Source: Sepioteuthis lessoniana (lineage: Eukaryota > Mollusca > Cephalopoda > Myopsida > Loliginidae). Taken from it: a DNA stretch of 64,000 nucleotides. Below the pieces are notes generated by a model that saw only the letters and a program-made list of their open reading frames with translations, searched no databases and was not told where the DNA came from. This document shows, piece by piece, positions 27,221 to 39,074 of this stretch. Position numbers and translations under genes: made by a program. Numbering within the stretch: position 1 is the stretch's first letter; every line of letters starts with the position of its first letter. Where the stretch lies: assembly GCA_963585895.1 (NCBI GenBank), contig OY757904.1:5507515-5571514 (forward strand), in the 5' to 3' direction.

Positions 27221-27484
27221 AGCTATAACAGTTTAGTGGGTAGAGTGTTCGCCAAAGGGCCGGAAGACCAGGGTTCAATCCCCAGTCCCGTCTTACCAAA
27301 GACTTTAAAAATGATACTTGATACCCCCTTGCTTAACACTCAGCAATATAAGGTACGTATCAAGGGTAAAGTGGAGCAATCCAGGGAAAGGAGTAGCGCC
27401 CTCCCCTACACCTCGGTGTAGTAGCTATTGAAAAGGGAACCTTATGGTCTCCCGCGACCACGATCGCCAACTTTACTTTTACTT
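27221..27484 (+). repeat. tRNA-derived SINE, copy 1
   Basis: The 5' part is tRNA-like: an A-box-like TAGTGGGTAGAGTG and a good B box GGTTCAATCCC about 40 bp on. The body contains GAGCAATCCAGGGAAAGGAG, a palindromic CCTACACCTCGGTGTAG, and AGCTATTGAAAAGGGAACC, and the copy ends in an ACTTTTACTT tail. Two other copies lie in the window on the same strand. The internal conserved body suggests a Ceph-SINE-like superfamily, but this is from memory of the architecture, not an alignment. Confidence 0.82.
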
Positions 27485-28476
27485 ATAATCTAAAATTGTG
27501 CAAATAAATGATTATTATTAAGTAAAAATAACAATATGAAACCATATAATTTTTATTATTAGGAATATTTGAAAACACTCAACTGTGTGCAAATTATTGT
27601 ATTAGATAGGCATAGTTGATGTCATTATGTGCAAAAAAATCTATTTAGAAACAACTTCACAAGAAAAGTAAATATGAATGTATGATGAACTAAATTCCTC
27701 TAACCGCTAAACGTAGAATAACACTTGACAGGTTAACATTCCGCTAAACTCAATCATTAACGACTGAGTGTTGCTCCATTTGCTGTTGTCAGTTATAAAC
27801 TTCTCGTGATTGTCTCTACACTTCCCAATGTTTATCAGATTGACAAGGTACTGAAAATCCAATCATTCTTCCTCGACCTATTGATGTGACTACAATCACT
27901 TGTTTTAAGAAATACGTCGGTATCAGACAGTTCCTTTTGTAGTTGTAGTAGTCATCATGAGCCAGCTGCTAAACTGTACCCATTCTTGTCATGTAGCACC
28001 TGGTCGAGGTTTAGCTTTCTCCTACTCAAATTAGTGCATGCTGAGCTTTCTTTTTATTACCTCAATTTCAACGCTAATTTCCGTTCTATTCTCATCTTGA
28101 CACTCGACTTCTACACAAGAGTCTTAACCTCAATATCTATTCGTGTGCTTGCTATAAACTGACAATTCTTTGATCCGAATACATTATTATACGTAAAACT
28201 TTCCAATTATATCACTAGTCATAACACCGAAGTACTACGTAGTTTCATCAATTTGTAACATAATTACTAAAGACTAACTTACAGGCATTTGATATTAAAC
28301 TAATGAGTAAAGTAGCGATGAAGAAGTACGATTTCATCAGATCAAAGGAAAGCAATTACAATTCCTAAAAAACAGTTTGCAATCACTGATGAGCTTTAAA
28401 GATTTATTGACCCTGAAAAACAACACAATGTAATAACAATCAAAATATCAGCATAATTAAATTTTACTGTTTAAAC
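27485..28476. other. No recognised feature between two SINEs
   Basis: Unique AT-rich sequence. Confidence 0.5.
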
Positions 28477-28732
28477 CGGGCCACTGCTCTAATGAGTTGA
28501 GTATTTGCCAATGCTCCGGAAGACTGGGGTTCAATCCCAGGTCCCGTCATACCAAAGACTCAACAAATGGTATTTGATTCAGCTCAGCTTAACACTCAGC
28601 ATTATAAGGTAAGGGTGAAGTGAAGCAATCCAGGGAAAGGAGTAGCACCCTCCCCTACACCTAGGTGTAGTAGCTATTGAAAAGGGAACCATCAGTTCAC
28701 CCTCGACTAAGGTCGCCAGTTTTGCTTTTTTG
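28477..28732 (+). repeat. tRNA-derived SINE, copy 2
   Basis: Same layout as the copy 1.2 kb upstream: A-box-like CTAATGAGTTGAGT, B box GGTTCAATCCC, body with AGCAATCCAGGGAAAGGAGT, palindrome CCTACACCTAGGTGTAG and a decayed TTTGCTTTTTTG tail. It differs at many positions, so the two are independent insertions rather than a local duplication. Confidence 0.82.
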
Positions 28733-28832
28733 TTAGTCAAAAAGTCATAAAATGTACGCTAAAATAAAACTGATTATTTACTGATTTTGACCATTTACAA
28801 TATTGGTCATAAATAAGTATACTGTTACCAAT

Positions 28833-28835
<3 letters not shown>

Positions 28836-28918
<83 letters not shown>
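28836..28918. repeat. (TA)n-(TG)n microsatellite
   Basis: Pure TA array followed by a pure TG array. Confidence 0.95.
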
Positions 28919-29039
28919 GAAAAGATAGATTTGTAGCGAATCTGACTGTATGATAGAAATATGTAGAGAGTTTGATAAATCAAACACTTAATTTAGATCA
29001 GTTTTAGATTCCACAATATAGACAATTTTCTGCGACATC

Positions 29040-29335
29040 ACATTTTCTTCAATATCTTTATATGAAACAAAATATGCTAAAACCCCTTTCACCCAAATAC
29101 TTCCCTACTTTTTTCTTATCAGCTCCCTAAAATCTATCTCCTCTTTCGAAACAAAAGAAATCTTCAATGAAACCTGATACATTTGACTTTAAATCCTGCA
29201 CAGCTTACCTGCTACAACTAAACCCCCTCCACCTTCTATTCATTTCTCCTCACATACTTTTAAATAGGAAGACTCTGAAAACAGTCCCTGTCTGAAGAAG
29301 TTCGAGATGAAATAAAGTCGAACGAAATATCACAT
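29040..29335 (+). mobile_element. Possible Penelope-like element 3' end
   Basis: Pyrimidine-rich sequence (CCCCCTCCACCTTC region) ending in CTGTCTGAAGAAGTTCGAGA and then AGTCGAACGAAAT. A CTGAAGAAG...GAAACG-type hairpin-like end is what I recall for Penelope-like terminal repeats; the element at 62.2-63.0 kb also has GTCTGAAGAAGTCC near its 3' end. No coding part is attached. Confidence 0.3.
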
Positions 29336-29404
29336 ATCTATATTTGAGTTAATTGTTTGATTTATCCAACTTTCCACATACTTATTATATATATATATAT
29401 ATAT

Positions 29405-30110
29405 TGTTGCGGTGACGATAAATATGTTGATCCCGCAAACTTTTCGAAAAGAGTAAAGTGACACAGGAAAAGCATAGATGTCAAATAGTTTTAAGTGACA
29501 TTGAGTATAGATGATCTTGTACAGGTTGTTAGTGAAGCTATGTAACCATGTAATCTGCAAGTGGCCAGATAGTTAGATGTGTCAGGTCACAGAAGCAGGC
29601 TAGTCGATGTCACGGTGGTTGATTTGGCAGTTACCAAAGATTTAGTCGACATTGGCTTCGATCTAGTTGATGAAGTGTCGTCAGTCCGAGTAGAGGTGTT
29701 TGCTCGTGGACTAGTGTCGTGAGGATAGTAGTTTGATCGCCAGGTTGCTAGGCGTTACCGATCTGCTTGTGAAATCGACGGTAGTCCGAGTGAAGTTGTC
29801 TGCTCGTGGACTGGTCTGTTACTCTGGATGATTGTTGTATTTGGCAGTCTGCATATAGGAAATCGACCTTGTGGTGCTGATATGGATGTAGCTGACTACC
29901 CTGAAAAGGCAGTAGGGAGAGATAAAACCTGTGCCCTTAAAAGAAAAGTTAAAAAGAAAAAACAGGTTGACGTGTTCACTGCTCATGGCTGGGGTGGTGG
30001 CCTCTGATCATTTGGAACTGCTGTAGGAGGCAAGAACTGCTGGGAGTGCCTCATTCTGAATCCTCTTCTTCCGAGGCCAGGAAGGCTCTTTTGACAGTCT
30101 GATTTTTTTC
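29405..30110. repeat. GC-richer segment with internal direct repeat, unassigned
   Basis: Composition is clearly less AT-rich than its flanks. A block AGTCCGAGTAGAGGTGTTTG with CTCGTGGACTAGT (about 29681) recurs about 110 bp on as AGTCCGAGTGAAGTTGTCTG with CTCGTGGACTGGT. It starts right after an AT array and ends near the 3' flank of LINE-B copy 3. It could be a fossil LTR or another terminal-repeat element; no coding part was recognised. Confidence 0.35.
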
Positions 30111-30211
30111 TGTTATTTATACAGAAACTGGATCACAGCAGAGTAGGATTTTCTTTTGCTAAACTTCCGGTTTCAAGGAATATAGAAGTAGCTTCAGGAT
30201 AAGGCAATATC

Positions 30212-31436
30212 ATCATCATCATCATCATGTCGCGCCGCCTGCGCGGATATCCCTGACCGTCTCTCGCCATTTCTCCCTATCATTCATCGCCTCCGGCAGG
30301 TCTTCAGGATTACAACCCGTGTCCTCACATAGCTGCTGTATGTAAGTTCGTGCTGGTCGTCCCACTCTTGCACATCCATGAGTGGGTGTCCACAGGAGTA
30401 CATCGCTTATGAGCTCGTCCTTGCTTCTCCAGCAGTGTCCTGCGTGTCTGGTTCGTCGAACTTGTATAGTTTTTGTGATGGGGGGCAAGTGTCCGTATAG
30501 TTGGAGTCTCGTGGGGTGTTGTCGCCAGGACTTGTTTAATACTGCTCTCAACATTCTTGTGTAATTTCCGTCCAGCCTCCTCTCCAGCCGTTTCGTAAGC
30601 GTCCATGTGGTGCATCCATATAGCAGTATCGACACAACCGCTGCCTGGAAGAAACTGCGTTTCATTTTATCTGTTAGGTCCGACTTCCATATGATCGAGA
30701 GCCTATCGATAGCTGTCCATGCCTTCGTCAGTCGTGTGTCGATGTCCTTCTCGGTTGATGAGACGCTGCTTCCTAGGTAGGTGAATTTGTCGACTAGTTT
30801 CAGAGAGGCTCCGTCTAGTGTGGCAATGTTGCCTGTTTGGTTGTAACACATATTCGGTTTTGTTTGCATTGACATGTAGGCCAATGCCAGCTGCAGCTCG
30901 TTCCAGACTATGTAGTAGTGTCTCTGCTTGATTAGGCGTATTCGCTAGTAACGCCAAGTCATCAGCGTAGTCGGCGTCCGTGATTGTTTTTGCGGGGTAC
31001 CTTTTGCTTCTTCTCTTAGTCAGCTCGAAGCCATTTTCTCTGATTTTGTCTATCGAAGTCCTAAGCACATAGTCTAGACAGATGATAAAGAGGTACGGGG
31101 CTAGTGTGTCTCCTTGTAGTACTCCTGCAACAATGTCGAAGTATTCCGTGTCTCCATCTGGTGAACGTACTTTTACTTTGGTGTTTCTGTAGAGAATCAT
31201 TATCGCTGCTACGGTTTCTTTTGGTAGGCCGTAAGCTAGTAGGATTTGCTCCATCTTCCCTCTGTGTATGGAATCGAAGGCCTTGGTAAAGTCGACAAAT
31301 AGTAATGTCGCCTGTAAGTTTTTTGCCCGAACGCCTTCCAGGATTCTACGGATGGTCAGTATTTGTGAGGTTGTGGATCTATTTCTCCGGAAGCCATTTT
31401 GGTTTTTCCTAAGGATGTTTTCCATTTTGGGTTCTA
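30212..31436 (-). mobile_element. LINE-B copy 3 (RTE-like) with RT domain
   Basis: Best LINE-B copy. On the minus strand from 31436 it encodes KNQNGFRRNRSTTSQI, LLFVDFTKAFDSIHRGKM, VAGVLQGDTLAPYLFII and the catalytic YADD in DADYADDLALLA. A single frame change near 30.87 kb follows, after which a frame of about 219 residues runs through NIATLDGASLKLVDKFTYLGSSVS, SILLYGCTTWTLTKRL and the C-terminal block to a stop at 30225. The (ATG)n tail is at 30212-30231. 5'-truncated, so the apurinic-type endonuclease expected for RTE elements is absent. Only one obvious break in RT, so it is fairly young. Its 5' end lies against a (CA)n repeat. Confidence 0.85.
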
Positions 31437-31462
31437 TGTGTGTGTGTGTGTGTGTGTGTGTG
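31437..31462. repeat. (TG)n microsatellite at a LINE-B 5' junction
   Basis: A short TG run sits between the truncated 5' end of LINE-B copy 3 and the 3' flank of LINE-B copy 4. Confidence 0.9.
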
Positions 31463-31499
31463 AAAAAGAAATTTAGAAATAGTATTCTATTTCCATAAT

Positions 31500-31854
31500 C
31501 ATCATCATCATTTTGTGCGGCTAGCATGGATATCCCTGACCCTCTCTCTCCACATCTCCCTATCATTCATCGCCTCTGGCAGGTCTTCAGGGTTACATCC
31601 CGTATCATCACATAGCTGCTGTATATATGTTCGAGCTGGCCATCCTGCTTTTGATTGGCCATATGCGGGGGTCTACAGGAGTACATCACTTACGATCTCG
31701 TCCTTGCTTCTCCAGCAGTGTCCGGCATGTCTGGTTCATCTAGCTTGTATAGTTATCGTGATAGGTGGTAGGTGACCGTATAGTTGGCGCCTTGTGGGGT
31801 GTTGCTGCCAGGACTTGTTCAATATTCCGAGCAATATTGAACAAGTCCTGAACA
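31500..31854 (-). mobile_element. LINE-B copy 4 with 11-bp target duplication and 5' inverted end
   Basis: C-terminal LINE-B block (LNKSWQQHPTRRQLYGHLPPIT through MNDREMWRERVRDIHASRTK in decayed form) with an (ATG)n tail at 31500-31513. The plus-strand 11-mer ATTTCCATAAT occurs on both sides (31489-31499 and 31855-31865), a clear target-site duplication. At the 5' end CAGGACTTGTTCAATATT is followed after 6 bp by its exact reverse complement (31809-31850), a small inverted duplication typical of a 5' end formed by strand or template switching during LINE insertion. Confidence 0.85.
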
Positions 31855-31865
31855 ATTTCCATAAT

Positions 31866-32539
31866 AAATTTAATAAATTTAATTCGTTTATTCAATCTCA
31901 TCAGATGAAATTCAAATGGTTACTTTTTTTTCTTTTTTTTCCGTTAAACGACGGCGAGATATATTGCGCGTTATATCCTGTTGTAATGAATTTTACTTAA
32001 AAACTTAACGGCTACGAAAAATGTCTTTCTATTTACGGTTTTTGTCGTTATTAATCTTGTTTATTTCATATTAGTATCCTAATTTCAGGTTTTTATAATT
32101 TTAGTTTAATAGGAATTTTTTTTTTACAATTTAGAATAAATATTTTTTAAATATATTAGTAATTTTTCAATATATTCAATTGTTTACTTGTTTCAAGGAA
32201 CTATTCATCTCTCTTAATATCAGAATTTAGATTTGTGTTATTGAGGCTCAATTCAACGTTGTTTTTTTTTTGTCACTTGTTTTAGTCTTGCATATAAAAA
32301 TTGTTTTTGTTATAGTTTCAATTTTTTAATTTTTTTTATTTAAGGAAAGAAGTTTTTAATTATATTTTTATAAGGACTCAGTGTGTGGCTAAAGTTTTAG
32401 AAAATTAAAAGATAGTTACCTGAGTTAAAGTATATAATCTATACCCTTTGTTTTCAGTTATTGTTGTTTTTTTTTTCGCAATCTTTATCTATATCAAAGG
32501 AATTATTATAATTTGCTTAAACATGATCTGAATTTAAAA
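31866..32539. other. Very AT-rich flank, probably 3' region of the Penelope-like element
   Basis: Extremely T-rich on the plus strand with no coding motifs. By position it would be the 3' untranslated part of the minus-strand Penelope-like element next to it. Confidence 0.35.
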
Positions 32540-33724
32540 GTTATTTGATATCATATTAGGTACTTATTTTTATGTCTACATTTACCTATTAATTCTTTTC
32601 TTTCTTAATAGAAACTTTATATTTTACAAGACTATTTTTTCATCTCGGCATAAATTACTCCTACCTTGTAAACTACTTGTTATTGATGGGTTTTTTTAAT
32701 TTTCTAATTTATTATTGCGTTTAACCTTTGTTCCTTTATTTTTCTGTAATATTTAAATAGGCTAGTTTGATTTTTGAGTTACGGGTTATTAAATGATTAT
32801 CTATGGTTATAAAATCTAATCTTCCAGTTTAATCATGAAATTCCTATGTAAGCTTTGCTATTTAGTTTACCTTCTTTACTGGAAATGTTGACTTGGTAAA
32901 TACTGTCTCTGTGTTACATTTTCCCCTTAAGAGGCATACTTCTTTATTTCTACAATTTCAGGAGGGTTTACTAACTTCTTTATTTAACTCGTTTATCTTT
33001 GCTTGTAATTTTTTTATGCTGGCTAATAATTTTTTTCGACACATTGTTGGTCCTTGAGGAACTGATTTTTAAAGTGTGTCTATAATTTTTTTACTTAGGA
33101 TGTTGTTTTTTTTTATGTTTATCAATTAAATTTAAGAAATATTTTCCTATATTGATATTTGTAAGTTTACAGAAAGGAGGATTAAACCATATTATTTTTC
33201 TATGTCTTTTTTGTTCGTATAATAACTATTCCTTAAGTGTTCATTACTATTGTTAGTGTTATTCATTCTATATTTAGTATGTTGAATATTATCATCTCTG
33301 TATTTATTGTTTCGATTAAGGTCCCAAACTTCCATCTTCTTGTTGAAACTGCAGATATGTGGGACTAGATTTTACGGCTCTTTGTTATTTTCAAATATTA
33401 TTTTTGAGGAAGACAGTCTATTTATTCTTAAATTTACAGCCGTAGGAATCTGTTTAATAATACATTTAGAGAGGTTGAAATTGACATTGATATATGAAGG
33501 TGTGACATTATTTTTATTGAAGCGTTGATAAGAGTTATTGTTTAAATTAATTCTAGAAAGTTGGCTATTTCTGAGTTAGAGATCTCAATTTTAAAAACTA
33601 AATTTTTGAATTCTCTTATACTTTTCTTTTGTATATTAAAGGCTTGGGGCCACTAATATTTGGTATGTAAATTAAACCATAATCTCTATATAAGACTATC
33701 CCAGTTTAAGTTTAAAATTTTGCA

Positions 33725-33781
<57 letters not shown>

Positions 33782-34361
33782 TGACTAGGCCGGTAATTTT
33801 TGCTGCATCAAACGATCCAATGGTTACATCTAAATTGTCCGTGTGGTTTTTGACCCACGTGTTATTATCATTAATTAATATGGAACTCCTGCAGGCTAAA
33901 ATAATATCTAGTTCCTCTTCGGTAATACTTGTATACTTCTTTGCAAAATTTATGCTATTAATTAAAAGTTTTTTTCGATATGGATGGATGGAAATCAATG
34001 ATATCAAATTGTATAAATGTGGTGCTATTTTTGTTTTTAATATTCTTAAACCAGCTTATCGTATCAAGACAGTTATTCCATAAGTTATATCTAGAGGTAC
34101 TTAATATTGTAGTCACAATTTTTTTAATCACATTTTTAGCCACTGATCCTAATTCCGTCTTTGTTGGGTTAATCAGTTTAGTTTTTTTTTGTTCATGAAG
34201 TTTCGTTTATGGTCTTTGTAGAGAATATAAGCATTTTAACTATTTAGTTTTCCAAGTTTATCTTTAATTTTTAGTTTGTTGGCTAATCTGGCTGTGTCAT
34301 TATTAATATGGTTAATAGTGCTATTATTATCAACTTTATATGTTTCAGTTATTTCGTAATG

Positions 34362-34394
<33 letters not shown>

Positions 34395-34440
34395 GCTAAT
34401 TTTCTCCGTAACCAAAGATATCAGGGTCTTATTTCTAATC
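32540..34440 (-). mobile_element. Penelope-like element (RT plus GIY-YIG endonuclease), broken
   Basis: Minus-strand pieces appear in the order known for Penelope-like retroelements. First comes an N-terminal KIKDKLGKLN...YILYKDHKRNF block. RT blocks follow with FIQFDIIDFHPSIS and, further on, WVKNHTDNLDVTIGSFDAAKI.GL. Next is a YINVNFNLSKCIIKQIPTAVN block, and finally a GIY-YIG-type endonuclease with YIGIS, RFYNH and CNLCRDEKI-like motifs near 32.6-32.9 kb. The copy carries many disruptions and is not functional. AT arrays at 33733-33780 and 34363-34392 have grown inside it. A Tc1-type transposon begins about 95 bp beyond its recognisable start. Confidence 0.75.
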
Positions 34441-34534
34441 GAATATTATACGATCAAAGTAGATATTATTTGTTATTTGTTACGAAACTCTACTGTCTGT
34501 GGTGAGAAGATTTTGTATTAAATAATATCTAATA

Positions 34535-34735
34535 CAGGGGCCCGACAATATTTTTCAGGCACTTTGAAAAAAGTACTTCAAGGGGGTCACTCATGCCAAA
34601 AACTTTTGAGATTGTAAGTACATAGTTGATGAGTGAAATTCCACTACTAGTGTAATCATTTTTTTAGTTTGGCTTTGATAATTTTAGTTTTTTGTGATTT
34701 TTGCGAAAACTTGCGCGACACTATTTTTCGGACAT
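34535..34735 (+). repeat. Left inverted-repeat end of Tc1 element (outer and inner sites)
   Basis: Outer site begins CAGGGGCCCGACAATATTTT. The inner site, about 165-170 bp inward, reads GCGACACTATTTTTCGGACA. The common core (GACAnTATTTTTC) in the same orientation suggests two transposase binding sites per end. Confidence 0.85.
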
Positions 34736-34914
34736 GACAAAAAATCCTATTTTATTGAGAGCTATGTTCATTTATATGTTGCTGTATGCAAATTTTCTGC
34801 TTGTACACTGTTCTGGGACACTGGCACCCCTACTACTATGTTAACATAGGACAATCTAACAGCATAAATAGTCCGGACATTTCTTGGCAAAACAATTAAG
34901 TTTAATGAGGTAAA

Positions 34915-35898
34915 ATGCATTCAAAAGAAGTCGTTTGTTTGGCACGGAAGAAGCGGGAAGATGGCTTCAGCATCAGAAGGAACGCCATGGATTTGAAGCT
35001 GTCGAAATCAACGGTCGAATACATGCTGAAGACAAACTCCGAGCGGAAAAAGAAGAGAGGGCGGAAAAGATCAATTGGCAAGAGGACTGAAAGGAGAATG
35101 AAGAGGACTGTGACACGGCTTTTGACATCTGGGGAAAAAGTTACAGCAAGAAAAGTGAAGGAGAAATGTGAATTGGATGTAAACGTCCGAACAGTACAAA
35201 GAACGCTGCGCAGGATTGGTTTGAAGTATGCAAAGGCTCAGAAAACAATTACACTAACAAAGAAACACAAAGGAGCAAGACTGGAGTATGCTAAAAGGTG
35301 GTTAACAAAGCATGTTGACTTTAAGAAGGTTATATTTACTGATGAGAAGCGTTCCAAGTTTGATGGGCCCGATGGATGGTGTACTTGGTCGAGAAGGGGT
35401 GAGCCTGTTGTACTGAACAAACGACAGATGGGAGGAGGAGTTATGGTTTGGGGTATAATCTTTGCTAATGGAAATATATGGTTGGAGTGACTGAAAGGAC
35501 GACAGAACAGCGAAAGCTACAAACAGTTGCTGGACGAGAAAGCCCTACCAAGAATAAGAAGAGAGATGGGGAATGATTTCGTTCTACAGCAAGACAATTG
35601 CAGCATCCATGTGTCAAAACTCTTGAAAGAATGGATGGCTAAAGTGAATATGGCTACTTTGGAATGGCCTGCAAGAAGCCCAGATCTAAATTTAATAGAA
35701 AATGTTTGGGAAATGCTTGCGCAACTTGTCTATGATGGACCTGAAATAACGAAAGAGGCTCAACTATGAGAACGAATACTAGGAACCAAAAAACAACTAA
35801 TAGAAACACGTAGAGATGTTATTGTGTATATGTTTGATCATTATGAAGAGAGATTGATAAAAGTTATTGAGAAGAAAGGTGATATTACAGACTATTAA
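34915..35898 (+). pseudogene. Tc1-family transposase, two in-frame TGA stops
   Basis: Starts at ATG 34915 and stays in one frame of 327 codons to TAA at 35896-35898. Residues 1-110 form the helix-turn-helix DNA-binding part, with a basic RGRKRS patch at 48-53. The catalytic DDE part has D143 in VIFTDEKR, the second D in LQQDNCSIHVS and E in SPDLNLIENVW. Exactly 34 residues separate the second D from E (DD34E), the Tc1 spacing. It is interrupted only by TGA at codon 192 (35488-35490) and codon 285 (35767-35769). Length matches the usual 330-345 residues. As it stands it is inactive, but its decay is recent. Confidence 0.9.
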
Positions 35899-35904
35899 CA
35901 GTTT

Positions 35905-36114
35905 TTCAACGGTGTCCGAAAAATAATGTCGCGTGTGTTTTGTAAAAAAATGATGAAAATTAAATATTTTTCCTTACCTAATCGATTTTCTTCCATTTTT
36001 ATTACAGGGTATTGTCTTTATATGTTTATGCTATTCTATTGAAGGAATTTCGTCACTCTACGGTACTCGGAAAGTCGAATACTAAAGTGTTCGAAAAATA
36101 TTGTCGGGCCCCTG
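35905..36114 (-). repeat. Right inverted-repeat end of Tc1 element
   Basis: Mirror of the left end: inner site TGTCCGAAAAATAATGTCGC and outer site GAAAAATATTGTCGGGCCCC followed by TG. Confidence 0.85.
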
Positions 36115-36116
36115 TA

Positions 36117-36404
36117 ATATCTGCTTTGATTGGGTAATGTTTCACTAAAGATAATAAAATACTGATATCTTTTGTTGAGTAAAATGATTAATGTTTTATT
36201 TCAAATTATTAGGGTTGTATGTTCATGCGTCATACTGTCTTTACAAAGTTGAGTCTGGCACAAGGTCACTTATTTATGGCTGATATTTTTACAAAGCTTT
36301 GTAATGCTTAGTCTGACACATGTTTACTTATTTATTCAACCGGCAGAATTTTGTAATTTTCTAGAATAATCGCAGTTGACAGCATCAGAGATTGAATATT
36401 TTCA
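36117..36404. repeat. Two imperfect direct repeats
   Basis: Around 36.24-36.34 kb a unit like TTTACAAAG...TTGAGTCTGGCACA...GTCACTTATTTAT occurs twice about 55 bp apart with differences. No known element. Confidence 0.4.
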
Positions 36405-36855
36405 AAGAAAAAAGCCAACTTACCATATGGAAATCTATTCTTTTTAATAAAATAAAACGGGAATTCTTCCAGGTTGTAGCTGTGTCAGTATTATTGTATG
36501 GCTGAACAATATGGACCTTGACAAAATTACATGAGGATTCTATTTGAGGTTTTGAACAAATACTTAAAGCAGCACCCCCCAAAAATGAAGCTGGATGGTC
36601 CCTTGCTTCCGATCTCACAACAAATAATACCAACAAGAGATGCTGAACACTAATGGAGAAGCAGAGACGAACTCATAAGCAAAATTCTCCACTGGTATTG
36701 GCTTTTCAGCAAATACTTATATTCATCACCTATGTGCAGACACTGGATGCCAGCTATAGGACTATTCAGAAGCAATGGACGATAATGGTGGATGGCGAGA
36801 GAGATTTAAGAGAATCCATGCTAGTAGCATGATTTGTTGATGATGATAATGATGA
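36405..36855 (+). mobile_element. LINE-B copy 5, old
   Basis: It begins in the WKSNLPYG...FFQ..VVSVLLYG region, then TWTLTK-like, LNKYLKQHPPKMKL and QTLDAS-like blocks with stops and shifts, ending in an eroded ATGATGATAATGATG tail at about 36836-36855. The most diverged LINE-B copy. Confidence 0.7.
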
Positions 36856-38097
36856 GACGTAAAATATGAATATACTTTCGACTGTAAGTAGCCAAAAATA
36901 ACGTAAAAATTAGAAATGACAGTGAACATTTTACAAATGTCATCCAAATTAATCATAGAACCGTTATTGAATATTTTTTTTAAAAATGTAATAATCTAAT
37001 TACAACCAATGTCAACAAAGTAATTCTTTATACATCCTTTTAAAAGAATATTCATATTAATGTTTCCTGTAATTGAACAATTACATAAATTATATTTTCC
37101 GTGAAGTTATTTTGCGGCTACCTCTTCTGCCAAAGCGGAATGTAACATGAAGCCAAATTTATTGCCAAGCCCGTACACTGTATTTGTGGATCCTATCAAA
37201 AATAGGCCTGCATCGTCAGAATTTTCCTTTTTGAGGTGCCTCGTGCTTCAGGGATTGACCTTAACTCTCTTTTTTGTGTGAGGATAGAAGGAGAGGAAAA
37301 AAGAGATAGCCGAGTTATTGAAAGTTAAACAATGTTTTCACATGAAATCAATTTTCTTTTATCAGTCCTTTATACATAATATTGTAGATATGAATAACAT
37401 ATAAAAAGGTTTATTCTCCAATCTCTGAAAGATGAATCACATCATAGAGTTTTGAAGGAAATTTTTCCATTTATGAAAGTCTATTTTTCAAAACTGCTAA
37501 CTGGGAGGCTCAAAAATCTACATCAGATATAAATTATTCATGTCAATTTAACTGCCTCAATAATTATCACTTAAACCAAACTTTTTTTAACTTTCTTTTA
37601 CAATTGACAGTTTTCTTACTAATCTAGTATATAATTTGACTTTAAAAATTATTTCATGCAGCATAAAAAATAATGGAAGAGAAAACTGTTCAAAGTAATA
37701 GAAGAAATAGAGAAATGATATGCAAATCACATGATTAAAAAATATGCAAATCACATGATTTGAAACATATGTAAATCACATTGTGCCATATCCTGTTCAT
37801 AAAAGGTATATTACGAGGAACTGTAAATAAATAAATATGGAAATTACTCGATATTTAATATGCAATATTTATCTTTGTTGAAAAATATAGTAATTGAAAT
37901 CAGCGGAAGTGAAGGTACCTGATTATTAGTAATTTGCAAACTGAATTTGAGTTTATAGATTGTCTACGTTAAATTATTCTAATTCTATTGCGATAGCAAA
38001 AATTGCCCTACTGTGTGACATTGGATCATCTAATTATATAAAGTACTATTTCTTTTTATAAACTATGCCATCTTTAACACATTTATATAAAAAGCAT
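36856..38097. other. Unique AT-rich sequence with repeated octamer motifs
   Basis: At 37720, 37744 and 37769 a unit ATATGcAAATCACATgATT recurs with about 24-bp spacing; the first two contain the POU-type octamer ATGCAAAT. Nothing else was recognised. Confidence 0.5.

Positions 38098-39074
<977 letters not shown>

Larger units (their letters stand above)
34535..36114 (+). mobile_element. Complete Tc1-type DNA transposon, 1580 bp
   Basis: Bounded by TA dinucleotides (34533-34534 and 36115-36116), the standard Tc1/mariner target duplication. The ends are inverted repeats: CAGGGGCCCGACAATATTTT plus TC is identical at both ends for 22 bp. A second, inner pair lies further in (about 34710-34735 left, 35905-35932 right) with the shared core GCGACAnTATTTTTCGGACA, so each end has two transposase-site-like repeats as in IR/DR-type Tc1 elements. 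One transposase frame of 327 codons lies between. Both ends are intact; only the coding region is interrupted. Confidence 0.92.
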
